The notes under the pieces were generated by a model. That model saw nothing but the letters and a program-made list of their open reading frames with translations. It was not told the DNA's origin and searched no databases. A stretch of 64,000 nucleotides of DNA from Dendrocalamus latiflorus (Eukaryota; Streptophyta; Magnoliopsida; Poales; Poaceae): assembly GCA_017311315.1 (NCBI GenBank), contig CM029620.1, positions 5,453,126 to 5,517,125 on the forward strand, read 5' to 3'. The position numbers and the translations under genes were made by a program. The stretch's first letter is position 1, and each line of letters opens with the position of its first letter. Shown here piece after piece: positions 1 through 10,095 of the stretch.

Positions 1-155
1 TAACAAATGCACAGTTACAAAAGATCTACACTGCATTTGCACTTAGTGATAAGACCAATAAGAAATCATGGTTCGCAGTGGAACCGTCCTCCTGGCTTTA
101 TGACTTGAGTGATCAAAAAGTACGCCAACTCTCCTCGAATCCCTCCAAGATCAGA

Positions 156-3060
156 CTATTTCAATGCAGTTGACGGGATGGACGCAGCCTGTCGATAGGA
201 ATATCAATGTGCGTATATATGTAACGTGATAAGTATGAAGTAATTATGGGAAGAGTGACAAACCTTGGGATTGGTAAGCCTCGAGGAATCGAGGAGTAGT
301 TCCATATGTTGGCAAACGTAGTATCCACATGTGTTGCCCGACTGCTGCTGGTGGTACTGCAAAAAATGGAATGTGTTAGTTCAAGAGGCATTAGTACCAA
401 CTGTTGCATAGAATTAATTAATGTGAAATAGCGAATACCTTAAAATCTTGAACATGTGTCAGCAGGCCTTTGGCCCCGCGCTTCGAGTCACCTCCCATGT
501 CAATGTACATCGCGAACGCCCTACGTAATTCGAAAAAGTTAACCTTAATCATTCGGAAGGAAAGAAAGAGTACAATGTAGATATGTATGGGGAATATGTG
601 CTTACCTATCGATTACTTGGCTGACAACTGTGAAGTCCATTTTATTCTTACTTAGGGAATCAAGGTAATATACCTTATTCCATTTTGGTACAATTACTAT
701 TAAAATCCAATGAAAGTTCTGATGGAAGGGCATAAGTACATATTCCTTATTGCGCCAACCCAGCAGTCCTGATGCAATGTACCTCTCGACGAGGGGTGTA
801 TTCTGGCCGATGGTATCCTTGGCGACCAATTGTGGGTCCAAGAAACCAGCTGATGAGTTGGATGATCTAGCTTTAATCAGCATGTGTCTATATATATACA
901 CACGAAAGTAAAAAATTAGATATGGCATTTATCGGTATGACATTAACGGAGACTGTGATTGTACACACTTACAGCGTCCAGCATCGAATGATTGAGACGT
1001 CAAGAGCGTTGAGCGTGAACAGATCGAATAAATCCTCAAAGGCGACCACGAACATACACTCTTGAAGACTGTGGTGTAAATCTTCCGACGTGAATTTGAC
1101 AGTGATACTTGAAGTCCGTTCTCCCTCTAGCTTATTGGACTGCTGCATATACCACGTGTGCAATTGCATGCAACTATATGGCAGCTTTTGGAGGTCTTTT
1201 TGCTCGAGCAACGGCTCGCCAAGCACGAATTTGCGGGCCAAAGGTGCATACGGAATATCATCATTGGTCTTCTTTGCTTTGCCCTTGCTGGCCTTGCTGC
1301 CTCGGCTATAGCTCGACTTCACGGCAGTCGACTTTGAAGGTAGCACCTCGGCTATAGCCTCTGCTGGTGGCGGTGCAAGTTGCTCTGGCGAGAATAGGAC
1401 CTGTGGAGATAGCACCGGTAAAGTATCCGGTGGTGGAACCGACTGGTCTTGTAATGGAGATGGCACCAGTGCATGTTGCTCTGGTCCTGCCACCGGTGAA
1501 GAAGCCTCCAGGGAGATGTCGCTTTTGGGCCACTGGATGAATGTTCCAATGGCCTGTCCTAGAGTCACGATCTCGTCGTTGGGGGGCTTCGGTAGCGGGA
1601 CCACCTCAAAATTGACATACACACCATCCACATTAACTTTTGCGAAGCTTGGCGCTAAAGCTTGACCGTGCACCATGGCCCCAATACCAGACGAATATGC
1701 CTGGCCCCAAGCAGCGTACAAGGGAATGGAGCCATATCTCACTTGGAGTCTGCACTTTGTAGGCTCCTACATAACGATACAAAATTAGCTACTCGAATAG
1801 GCCTATCAATGGAGCAAGCATTCGAGAGATAATAATTATTACCAGGATGTCGTCTACAGGAAATTTGGCTTGGGTTTGCGTCGGATTGGACGCGCAGCTA
1901 CTCGGATGGTTGTGCGGGCTAGCTAGCACAGGAGCGGCAGTAGCGGCATGCTGACTTTCTGTCTGTTTCCGCACCTCATCTCTGATTACATCAGCCATCT
2001 GAGCTAATAGCTCGTCTCTAAGAGATTCCTTGATCTCTTCTCGTAGCTGTGCGTCACGCTCGGCTTTGTTTCTCTTCCTACGCCGATACATCCCGGAGTC
2101 ATCTTGGAAACCATGTTTCCAAGGAACGTAAAGCCCAAGGCCTCTCGTACGACCCGGGTGTTCCTTGTTTCCTAGGGCCACGGAGAGCATATCATTCTCC
2201 CTTGTTCCTCGGAATGATCCCAGGGTAGATTCAAAACTCAGCTCTTCCTGCAAGAGCACAAAATGTCATTTCAATTCGTACGAAGTTGTGGAGTAATTAC
2301 AAGCTACGTAGTTCTATCGATATCTTACCAGGCGCTGGGACACTTGCTGGTCTGCAGGGTTTCGAAAGGAGACGTCCCCCGATGTCGTTGTAGATGACCT
2401 TGCTCTAATCCAATTTCGAGCGCGGTCATCCGGGATATTGGAAAACGACGGGGCGATGTCCTGTGCAGCTGCCAGGTCATCCTCCTTCCTCCACTGCGGA
2501 ATTTTACCCGCATACCCAGATGTGCCAAGTCTGTGGGGGTGTGTGTTTTTTGCCTGGAGGGCCTTGTGCGCCACACTTGTACTTTTGAAATCTTTGGACG
2601 TCTTCATCGCCTTGAACTCTTCCCATTGTGGTTCCAGGAATGGGTATTTATGAACAGGCATTTCGTCCGTCTCCACATATTTCTTGACAAGCGTGCTCTT
2701 GAAGTTCTTCCATACTTTGCACGCCGCTTGGTAGGTTTGTCGTTGCACAGCGTGTAGGTGTTCTTCTGGGAACTCGAACGATGCCAAAATTTCGGTCCAC
2801 AGCTCACGTTTCCGAGTGTCAGGCACGTTCTTCCACGAATTGTATGTGATCTCAATTCGTTCTCGTGCAACTATTCCGACCATGGTTCGGAATGCATTTA
2901 CCGCTTTTTGAGGAAGGATAGGGACCCCAGATGCGTTTACCGCTGTGATGGTCTGTCGGCCCTCATGCTTCTTCGATAGCCCTCTTCCTTGGCGTCTTGA
3001 TGCTGGAGCGGACGCCTCCGGCGATGATGTTGAAGAATGCGTGGGTGACATGTTGCTCAT
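156..3060 (-). CDS. TNP1-like transposon protein fused to Ulp1-type cysteine protease domain, 7 exons
   Basis: I infer seven exons with GT/AG borders and compatible phases: 3060-2329, 2247-1843, 1766-973, 887-606, 520-439, 356-264 and 188-156, about 806 residues. Exons 1-2 resemble the En/Spm plant transposase-24/TNP1 family. Exon 3 has an acidic, proline-rich linker. Exons 3-6 hold a C48 (SUMO-protease-like) domain with the expected triad: His in FHWILIVI, Asp in YYLDSLS, Cys in CGYYVC. Such fusions are common in CACTA elements; the protease's role in transposition is unknown. The stop at 156-158 (TAG) lies in the last exon where the E4 homologue has CAG, so it may be a C-to-T change removing about 30 C-terminal residues. 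It is probably nuclear. The promoter is inferred near 4780-4800. Confidence 0.8.
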
Positions 3061-3193
3061 TTTGTGAGTCTATTAAGATAAGATGAGAAAGTGATCATAT
3101 TGAATTGAAAGAGAGAAGAGGAGTAGAGGGGGTGATGTGCCTATCTTAGCACCTACTTTAGTTGCTAATACTATAAACCAAATAGCAAAGTCC

Positions 3194-3698
3194 CTAAACT
3201 AGTGTATCCGGTTCATTGAACGGGAACACTAGAGTATGTCACTTGCTTCATTTGCTGTTTTTTGGCTAGATACATGGAGCATTTGGGTGGAAAGATGAAC
3301 TGTTTCGTCAGGAGCATGACTGCCAATTCGAAGCATAGCATAGCATCCGAGGCACATCCGAGGTCTGCTGCTGTGTCTTGAGGAATGCCAAGAGCTGGTC
3401 TTCAGATGTGGCATTCCTCAAGACACAGCAGCAGACCTCGGATGTGCCTCGGATGCTATGCTATGCTTCGAAGAATCTGGGAATGTCTTTTTTTTTCCAC
3501 TTTTGTAATAAAATTGCCTTGCATTTAAGAAGGAAAAAGATGGATTGTGGGAGTGGACATCACATCTCGGCAGTAGTCGGCATATACTATTACTACAAGG
3601 TCTCTAAACAAAGTTCTATGAAGCAAATGACACAAACTAGTGTATCCGGTTCATTGAACGGGAACACTCGAGTGTGTCACTTACTTCATGCCCCTTGA
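3194..3698. repeat. Direct repeats flanking a hairpin in the TNP1 5' region
   Basis: A stretch of about 55 bases beginning AACTAGTGTATCCGG occurs near 3195-3250 and again near 3636-3690 in direct orientation, nearly identical. Between them lies a 64-bp perfect inverted repeat (see next entry), plus a further short inverted match around ATGAAGCAAATGAC near 3617. The unit sits upstream of the first coding exon of the TNP1/Ulp1 gene and may be an insertion in its 5' UTR or intron. I cannot name the family. Confidence 0.75.
3327..3472. repeat. Perfect 64-bp inverted repeat with 18-base loop
   Basis: Bases 3327-3390 are the exact reverse complement of 3409-3472; I compared them base by base and found no mismatch. 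The loop is 3391-3408. If E1's second gene is transcribed from about 4790 leftward, its precursor RNA would contain this 64-bp duplex before the coding region. Perfect arms suggest a young rearrangement (local inverted duplication) or continued correction. A long perfect hairpin in RNA is a typical substrate for Dicer-like enzymes. Confidence 0.9.
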
Positions 3699-3954
3699 AG
3701 GTCTATGTGGCATATACACTAGAGTGGTCCTTGATTGGTTAATTTGTCTCTCAAATTGTAGGGTTGCACAAGATTAATCTTGGCCGTCCCGCTACTAAAT
3801 GAGGAAGCAAGAAAAGTGAAACATGATGCTCAATGTTAGGAAGAGAGGAGAGGAGTAGAGGGAAGGGGGAGAAGGGAGGGGGTGATGTGGACAGAGAGAG
3901 GGGTTATGTGCCTATACTATATACTATATACTAACACAACAAGCAATGTAATAT

Positions 3955-4396
3955 GTACCAAATAGCAAACTAATTAAGCAACAGCAGTAAACAATGTACC
4001 AATGTAGTATGTACCAAATAGCAAATTAAACTAAGCTACTGCAGTAAACAATGTACCAATGTAATATATACCAAATAGCAAACTAATTAAGCAACTGCAA
4101 TAAATAATGTACCAATGTAGTATGTACCAAATAGCAAATTAAACTAAGCTACTGCAGTAAACAATGTACCAATGTAATATGTACCAAATAGCAAACTAAC
4201 TAAGCTACTGCAGTAAACAATGTACCAATGTAGTATATACCAAATAGCAAACTAATTAAGCTACTGCAGTAAACAATGTACCAAATAGCAAACTAATTAA
4301 GCTACTGCAGTAAACAATGTACCAATGTAATATGTACCAAATAGAAAACTAATTAAGCTACTACAGTAAACAATGCTCACAATGCTCAAAACCATA
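3955..4396. repeat. AT-rich tandem repeat, period 56-57 bp
   Basis: AAATAGCAAA or a close variant recurs at 3960, 4016, 4073, 4129, 4186, 4242, 4283 and 4339, giving spacings of 56-57 bases except one shortened unit of 41. Each unit also carries AATGTACCAATGTARTAT and CTACTGCAGTAAAC. It lies between the GC-rich block and the TNP1 coding exons, so it is probably intronic. No coding content is seen. Confidence 0.88.
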
Positions 4397-4466
4397 GTCC
4401 ATCACAGAAACTGCTCACAATACTCAAAACCCTAGTCCATCACAGAAAGTGCTCACAATGCAGACG

Positions 4467-4725
4467 GTAATCGAGGGGAGGTGGCCAGCGAGGGGCTCGA
4501 CGAGGGGCTCGGGGGAGGCGGCCGGCGACGGGCTCGACGAGGGGCTTGGGGGAGGCGGCCGGCGACGGGTTCGACGAGGGGCTCGGGGGAGCCGATCGGC
4601 GACGGGCTCGACGAGGGGCTCGGGGGAGGCGGCCGGCAACGGGGTCGGGGGAGGCGGCCGGCGACGGGCTCGGGGAGGCGGCCGACGAGGGTTCGGGGAG
4701 GTGGAGGCGACGACGGGCTCGGGAT
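4467..4725. repeat. GC-rich 37-bp tandem repeat at the start of the TNP1 transcription unit
   Basis: GGCGACGGG-type units start at 4524, 4561, 4598 and 4635, a period of 37 bases, with a shortened unit at 4660. The composition is strongly GC-rich while the flanks are AT-rich. E2 (18480-18790), E3 (45880-46100) and E4 (37900-38218) have GC-rich blocks in the same place, just downstream of a TATA-like promoter. This fits a GC-rich first exon or 5' leader. Long open frames here on both strands are composition artefacts. Confidence 0.8.
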
Positions 4726-4774
4726 TTAATTAGATCTAGATCGAATAACTGCGCAGCACACAGGGAAAATCCTA

Positions 4775-4876
4775 GCCAGAGGGTATGTATAGGGAGGTTA
4801 TCACAGACGGTTCTAAACTTAGAACCGTCTGTGATAAATATCACAGACGGTTCTAAACTTAGAACCGTCTGTGATA
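4775..4876 (-). promoter_or_regulatory. Internal promoter with two palindromic CACAGACGGTT sites (E1)
   Basis: Two back-to-back palindromes (4798-4837 and 4839-4876) each pair ATCACAGACGGTTCTAA with its reverse complement around a 2-base centre. Immediately downstream, reading minus, is a TATA-like CTATACATA (about 4785-4793) and then the GC-rich block. The same arrangement precedes the second gene of E2, E3 and E4. The sites match the subterminal repeats, so they probably bind the element's own DNA-binding protein. The promoter role is inferred. Confidence 0.65.
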
Positions 4877-5167
4877 AGCCTTTGCGCCTGTAGTTATTAA
4901 GACAACACCAATAACCACAGCTGCATTCATATCCACCACCAAACAGCTGCATTCATATACAACACCAACCAGCTGCATTCATATCAACCATCACATGTAC
5001 ATCACACATATACATCACATATACATAAATGCCAATACACATATACATTTTCACATATACATTTTGTCACACATTTTCACATATACATCTCAAAATTGTC
5101 ACACATTTTCACATATACATCTCAAAATTGTCACACATTTTCACATATACATTCTTATTGTACTTGC
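4877..5167. repeat. Intergenic AT-rich repeats between TNP2 and TNP1 of E1
   Basis: This spacer holds short tandem units: CAGCTGCATTCATAT recurs near 4918-4985, and GTCACACATTTTCACATATA recurs with a 32-base period near 5066, 5098 and 5130. It begins right after the TNP2 stop on the minus strand and probably includes the TNP2 3' UTR. No ORF is supported. Confidence 0.6.
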
Positions 5168-7660
5168 TTAATTATTTCCTTTAAAAATTAGCCCTTCATC
5201 ATGATCAATGCGTACGTAACTAGTTTCGTCACGTTGTTCATTGTCGACCCTTATGCCATTTCCAAAAGGAGGTAACTCGTCAAATTGATTGTATTCCTCC
5301 TCGTCCACTACATTCTCCACTCCGACAATTCTCCTTTTTCCATGAAGAACTACATGGCGTTTCTTATTTGCCGGGTCGGTTACATAGAAAACTTGAACAA
5401 CTTGATTGGTGAGTACGAATGGTTCGTCTTTGTACCCGACACGTTGGAGGTCCACGGTCGTGACATCGTACTTGTCAACCTTCACTTGTGGAAGATGCAC
5501 CCAACGACAGCGAAATAAGGGGATCTTGAAAACCACATAGTCGAGCTCCCAAATCTCTTCTATGAAGCCATAGTACGAGTTTCTCAACCCATCGGTACTG
5601 AACGCATCTATGCGGACACCACTGTTCTGGTTAGTGCTCTTGACATCCTGAGACTGTGTATAGAATGTGTACCCATTTATGTCATATCCTTGCCATGTCA
5701 CAACTGTAAATGTCGGCCCTTTTGCCAACCATGTCAGCGTCTCACTCGGTGAGCTCCTAGCGATTTGCTCCTTCAACCATTGGTTGAACCAACGGTTGTG
5801 TTGTCTCATGATCCAAACATCCGGCCGCTCTGGATTCTGTTGCCGAAGCACATCCTTGTGCTGGTCCACATAAGGCGCCACTTCAGTCATGTGTTGCAAC
5901 ACCGTGAAATGGGCTTGAGTGTACGTGTCCATATCTGGAGTGATTGCTTTCCTTCCGATAGTTCCGAGACCCTTCAGCCTCCCCTCATGACGAGATTGAG
6001 GGACACCTATCGGTTGAATCTGAGCCATATAATCGACACAAAACTCAATAACCTCTTCGCTTGCATAACCTTCGATGATGCTGCCCTCCGACCGAGAACG
6101 ATTCCGTACGTAGGACTTGAGAATTCCCATGAACCTCTCAAATGGGTACATGCTACGTAGGAATACGGGCCCGCACATTTTTATCTCCCACACAACGTGA
6201 ACAATGAGATGGACCATGATATCAAAAAACGAAGGAGGGAAATACATTTCAAGGTGACATAGAGTCATCACCTTTGGCACCATCTAAACAGTGAGTACAA
6301 GCTTTGGCACCTTTTGTACTATGGCCCGATAGGTTACCAAGGGCAGGATAATCATTTATGGTGTAGAATAATAAGGAGCGCAGAGTGAAGTTCTCTCGGT
6401 TGTATGCATCCCATACCTATACCCCTTCGTTCCACAGCACTTTTAGATCTTCCACCAACGGTGCTAGGAACACATCGATATCATTCCCAGGTTGTTTTGG
6501 CCCTTGGATAAGTATCGATAGCAAAATGTACTTTCGCTTCATACACAACCAAGGAGGAAGGTTATAGATGCAGAGAGTCACGGGCCATGTGCTATGTCGG
6601 CTGCTCATGCTACTGAAAGGATTCATTCCATCTGTACTCAGTCCAAACCTTATATTCCTTGGTTCTGCACCGAACTCTGCAAAACTCCTATCGATGTTTC
6701 TCCACTGCGCGGAATCAGCAAGGTGTCTTATCATTCCATCTTTCTTGCGCTCCTCCGAGTGCCAACGCAGCAGTTTTGCCTCCTTTGGATTTGCAAAAAA
6801 CCTTTTCAAACGGGGAATTATAGGAAAATACCATGCCATCTTAGCAGGAGGTCCTTTCTTCGCCTCTGTTCCCTCGCCATCATCTGATTGATTGTTACGT
6901 TTGTATCGGGATGCGTTGCACACCGGACATACATGCATGTTTGCATACTCTTTACGGTAGAGGATACAGTCGTTCGGGCATGCATGTATTCTTTCTACTT
7001 CCATTCCCAACGGACAAAGAACCTTCTTGGCTTTATACGTGGTTTTAGGCAACTCATTTCCCTCCGGAAGCATGTCCGCTAAAAGACCTAGCAGCGCCGT
7101 GAAACTCTTGTCGGACCAACCGTTGCTTACCTTCAATTTCAACAGTTCAAGCACGGCCGACAACCTCGTGTACTTGCAGCCCGTGTACAAAGGTTTCTCT
7201 GAGTCCTCCATCAAGCCACGGAATTTAACATACTCTCTCTCATCATAGTTCTCTTCTACATCGCGAAGCATCTGATCCAGATTATCATCGTGCAACCTAT
7301 CCGAATCCGAGCCACAATCGACATCAGCCGGCGGCATGTCATTCACTTCACCGGCGATGTCATCCGGGGGCATATCATTCACTTCACCGGCGATGTCATC
7401 CGGCGGCATATGATCATTCACTTCGCCATGACTGGTCCAACACGTATAATCCTTTTTGAAACCCCTCCGAATCAGTGCGCTTCAATTTGCCCTCGGTTCT
7501 TAAACATCTTCAAATTCTCGCAGTCAGTGCATGGACAGCACATATATTCCACCCCCTTATTCAACATATCCTCCTCGGCGGCTCTTATAAAAACAGAAAC
7601 GCCATTAATGTACTCTTCACTCACACGGCTCGCGGCATACATCCAGCTTCGGTCCTATGT
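5168..7660 (-). pseudogene. TNP2-like CACTA transposase, disabled
   Basis: Read on the minus strand. About 7655-7480 encodes the transposase-associated domain (WMYAASRVSEEYINGV, then CCPCTDC). The expected ATG-GAC start reads ATAGGAC, so the start is damaged. A one-base loss near 7475 shifts the frame. The frame 7421-6417 has three copies of MPPDDIAGEVND, a zinc-finger-like CPNDC...HVCPVC, and the tnp2 core (FGLSTDGMNPF, GNDIDVFLAPL). Around 6290 the gene jumps from HCLD to the TLCHLEMYFPPSFFDIM segment, missing roughly 250 codons of catalytic core. 6283-5168 is an intact frame with DUF4218-like and DUF4216-like parts. The family cuts element ends; this copy should be inactive. Confidence 0.9.
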
Positions 7661-8082
7661 TACATACATATATAACAACTTAGTATTAAAATCTAGATTA
7701 ACTAATTATAACTACATATATACCGGCCACATTTATTATATTGAGACTTAATTTGCTAGCTCAATTCATATTGCAAACACAACAGCTATTATATAACCAA
7801 CAATTTTGCAAATTAACCATCTTCAATAACGTACCACTCATGGATTACTTAGACCTAAATTGTAATGCAATTAAAGAAAAAATAAATTTCATTACTAACC
7901 ATATCTAGAGCAACCAGGAAAGTATGAATCTTCAAAGCTCAATCTCTGCCTCTTCCCACCAAATTAACTGGCCTGAAATCGCCTAGCTTCCTCCCGAGTG
8001 AAAAAGTGCGCATCAGTGGCTAGATCTGGATCGAAATGAAGACAGATGCGGTCTGAGCAGCGCAATAAATGCCTTAGTCATT
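7661..8082. other. AT-rich region between TNP2 and the internal repeat block of E1
   Basis: This stretch lies upstream of the TNP2 start and downstream of the repeat block. It probably holds the TNP2 5' UTR, possibly with an intron. I see no ORF, tandem repeat or clear TATA box. Confidence 0.4.
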
Positions 8083-8203
8083 ATCACAGACGGTTTTTAA
8101 CTAAAAACCGTCTGTGAATTATCACAGACGGTTTTTAATTAAAAACCGTCTTTGATAGCCAGCTTATCACAGACGGTTTTTTATAAAAAAACCGTCTGTC
8201 ATA
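8083..8203. promoter_or_regulatory. Internal CACAGACGGTT block between divergent TNP2 and accessory ORF (E1)
   Basis: Three inverted pairs of ATCACAGACGGTTTTT with its complement lie within 120 bases (8083-8117, 8119-8155, 8165-8203). TNP2 reads left from here and the accessory ORF reads right, so the block is placed to serve two divergent promoters. E4 has a comparable block at 37640-37850 and E2 at 28000-28180. The motif is the same as at the element ends. Confidence 0.65.
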
Positions 8204-8426
8204 AGCTTCATGCCAGAACGCTTCGCGCGTGTTTCCATTGCCAGAATGCTTCGTGTTTCGCGCGTGTTTCCATTGCCAGAACGCTTCGTGTTTCGATCGT
8301 CTAATTAACGTCTCTCGATCGTTATACGAAGCGTCTATATCATTAATGTTTGGGTATACAAACCGTCTGTGCTAAAGGTTAAATATGCGCGCCTAATCCA
8401 GGTCTCTTCTACGTACGTCGTACAAT

Positions 8427-8978
8427 ATGGCTTCTACTATTCTTGTGATCATCTCCTTCCTCTCATCTGTTCATCAAGAATTGTTCGGCCAGAACCTTAC
8501 ACAGGCAGCCAGCAATTTGCATCTGGAGCAGCTTCTCCGCACACGCCTTGCTCTCCTTCCCCGACTTTCTTGCATCCGTCAGCTCGACCTGATCATCCGC
8601 CGTCGATGGAGGCATCTCGCTGCCGCTCAAGAAAGGAAAACAACCCTCACCCTGGTTCTTCTCCACAATGTGCGCAATGCAGAAGAAGCTCTACACGCAT
8701 TGCAGAGACTGATGGATAGCCTTGCCGATCAAGCAGAAACGGCAGATTCTGAGGAATCTTTTCATGCTATCCTCTACGACATTATGGATGCTGCTGATCA
8801 TTTGCCCAGGCTGCAGGAGGAAGTGCTGAGGACAAGGGCAATCTTAACGGCGTTCGAGAATTCAGCCGCTGATCCTCCAAGTCCCAAAGTCGAAGAAGAA
8901 GCGTACGAAGCCCAAAAGATTACAATCTGGGAAACTCTTTACCTGTGCGACATTTGTAGTAAATTTGCATCTAATTGA
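8427..8978 (+). CDS. CACTA accessory protein, unknown function (copy A, intact)
   Basis: Single-exon frame of 183 residues, ATG at 8427 and TGA at 8976; AATAAA follows just after the stop. The protein is leucine- and charge-rich and looks mostly helical: hydrophobic start MASTILVIISFLSSVHQELF, a basic stretch LIIRRRWRHLAAAQERK, then an acidic helical half ending in LPRLQEEVLRTRAILTAF. No signal peptide or membrane span is convincing. A second copy in E4 (36981-37535) is about 83% identical by eye over 164 aligned residues, with one in-frame codon indel. It reads outward, toward the 5' end of E1, divergent from TNP2. I do not recognise the family. A remote resemblance to coiled-coil N-termini of NLR immune receptors is only an impression. 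Confidence 0.65.
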   Translation: MASTILVIISFLSSVHQELFGQNLTQAASNLHLEQLLRTRLALLPRLSCIRQLDLIIRRRWRHLAAAQERKTTLTLVLLHNVRNAEEALHALQRLMDSLADQAETADSEESFHAILYDIMDAADHLPRLQEEVLRTRAILTAFENSAADPPSPKVEEEAYEAQKITIWETLYLCDICSKFASN

Positions 8979-9099
8979 AACTAATAAATTTGCCTTTAAT
9001 TTGTGATCTCTTGTCTCAGTAGTTTTGTAGTTAAGTTATTAGAAGCAATGTGTACTTATATATTAACCTCTGATCATGAACAGAATATGACAGACAAAG

Positions 9100-9393
9100 G
9101 GACATCACAAACGATTCTTGTTAAAAACCGTCTGTGAACATTAACAGACGGTTCTTAACAACAACCGTCTGTGATAGTCTACACAACACAGACGGTTTTT
9201 AATAAAAAACCGTCTGTGATATCCAGTATCACAGACGGTTCAGCGGTAAGAACCGTCTGTGATACTTCTTTTTCCCACCACAAATACCACAGACGGCCTT
9301 CAAATTAAAACCGTTTGTAATAGTGTACATTACAGACGGTTTCACAAAACCATCTGTGATTTGGCGTCTACTATTAGCCTTTCGGTAGTAGTG
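9100..9393 (-). promoter_or_regulatory. 5' subterminal repeats and terminal inverted repeat of E1
   Basis: CACAGACGGTTYTTAA-type motifs alternate with their complements from about 9107 to 9360, several as closely spaced inverted pairs. The terminal repeat ends ...CCTTTCGGTAGTAGTG at 9393. In En/Spm, such subterminal repeats are the TNPA binding sites needed for excision; that role is assumed here by analogy. Confidence 0.85.
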
Positions 9394-9486
9394 TAATTTA
9401 AATAATTTTATATGTATTAGTAGTCCAAATTAAGAAAGTTTGACTACACAAATCCTAAAACACCATATATTTTTAATGGAGGGAGT
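9394..9486. mobile_element. Stowaway MITE remnant
   Basis: The segment ends ...ATTTTTAATGGAGGGAG followed by TA, the typical right end of a Stowaway MITE (ends CTCCCTCC, TA target site). The left end is missing, so E1 probably inserted inside it and the other part lies left of the window. Confidence 0.6.
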
Positions 9487-10095
9487 ATTACATAATATTT
9501 TCAACTTTACAAAAAGTTAATGGGCAGCAGAATTTCTCCATAATGATTAGAATAGAACTTTCAACATGATTATTCTTGTAAAAGATCCTCTAAGTTTTAG
9601 CGGAGTTTCTTTCGTAATTTTTTTACGAAATAGCATGTTCCCTTAAATTTCACATTATTTGTTTTTTTTTGTACTATCTAGTTCTGTTAATCGAAAATAA
9701 GCTCACAACTAAAGTTATATGTAGTGCACCAATTGAATGTTAAAAAAATTGATATTTCAATTGAGATGCTGAAGAAAATTACTATGTTTGGAACAGCTAG
9801 GTAGCATATGTATAACCAAATATATCAGGAAGCTCCATTGAGATACTGAAGATCACATCTTTAACTGGCTGTACTTCTCATGAGGAGCGAAGTTCTCCAT
9901 TTATACTTCTAGAAAGAAACAGTTAGCTAGGTAATTGACCAGTAATGCTTCTGAAGCTAATGCATGCATGCCGATTTGGCAATGACGACAAGAGTCTTAC
10001 GTCATTAGCAATGTTACACTAGAAGGATTCGAATTTTCTCCGACGGCCAAGGATAATCTTTAGATCTTGGTAGTGCCACATCGTTACATCTACAT
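9487..10095. other. Unassigned AT-rich spacer
   Basis: No ORF, terminal repeat or tandem structure that I can support. It separates E1 from the MITE at 10096 and may be host intergenic DNA. Confidence 0.3.

Larger units (their letters stand above)
1..9393 (-). mobile_element. CACTA (En/Spm) transposon E1, 3' end outside window
   Basis: The right end at 9393 reads, on the minus strand, CACTACTACCGAAAGG, a CACTA terminal inverted repeat, followed inward by subterminal CACAGACGGTT repeats. Read on the minus strand the order is 5' terminal repeat, repeat block, a small divergent ORF, a second repeat block, TNP2-like transposase (7660-5168), a third repeat block with promoter, and a TNP1-like/Ulp1 gene (3060-156). 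This is the usual two-gene layout of plant CACTA elements. The bases right of the end are TAA; the left target-site copy and left terminal repeat lie before the window. TNP2 is disabled, so this copy is probably non-autonomous, but its second gene looks intact. Confidence 0.9.

Noticed and set aside
3900..4400. CRISPR-like array from regularly spaced repeats
   Set aside because: Plant nuclear context; the units are contiguous tandem copies without unique spacers.
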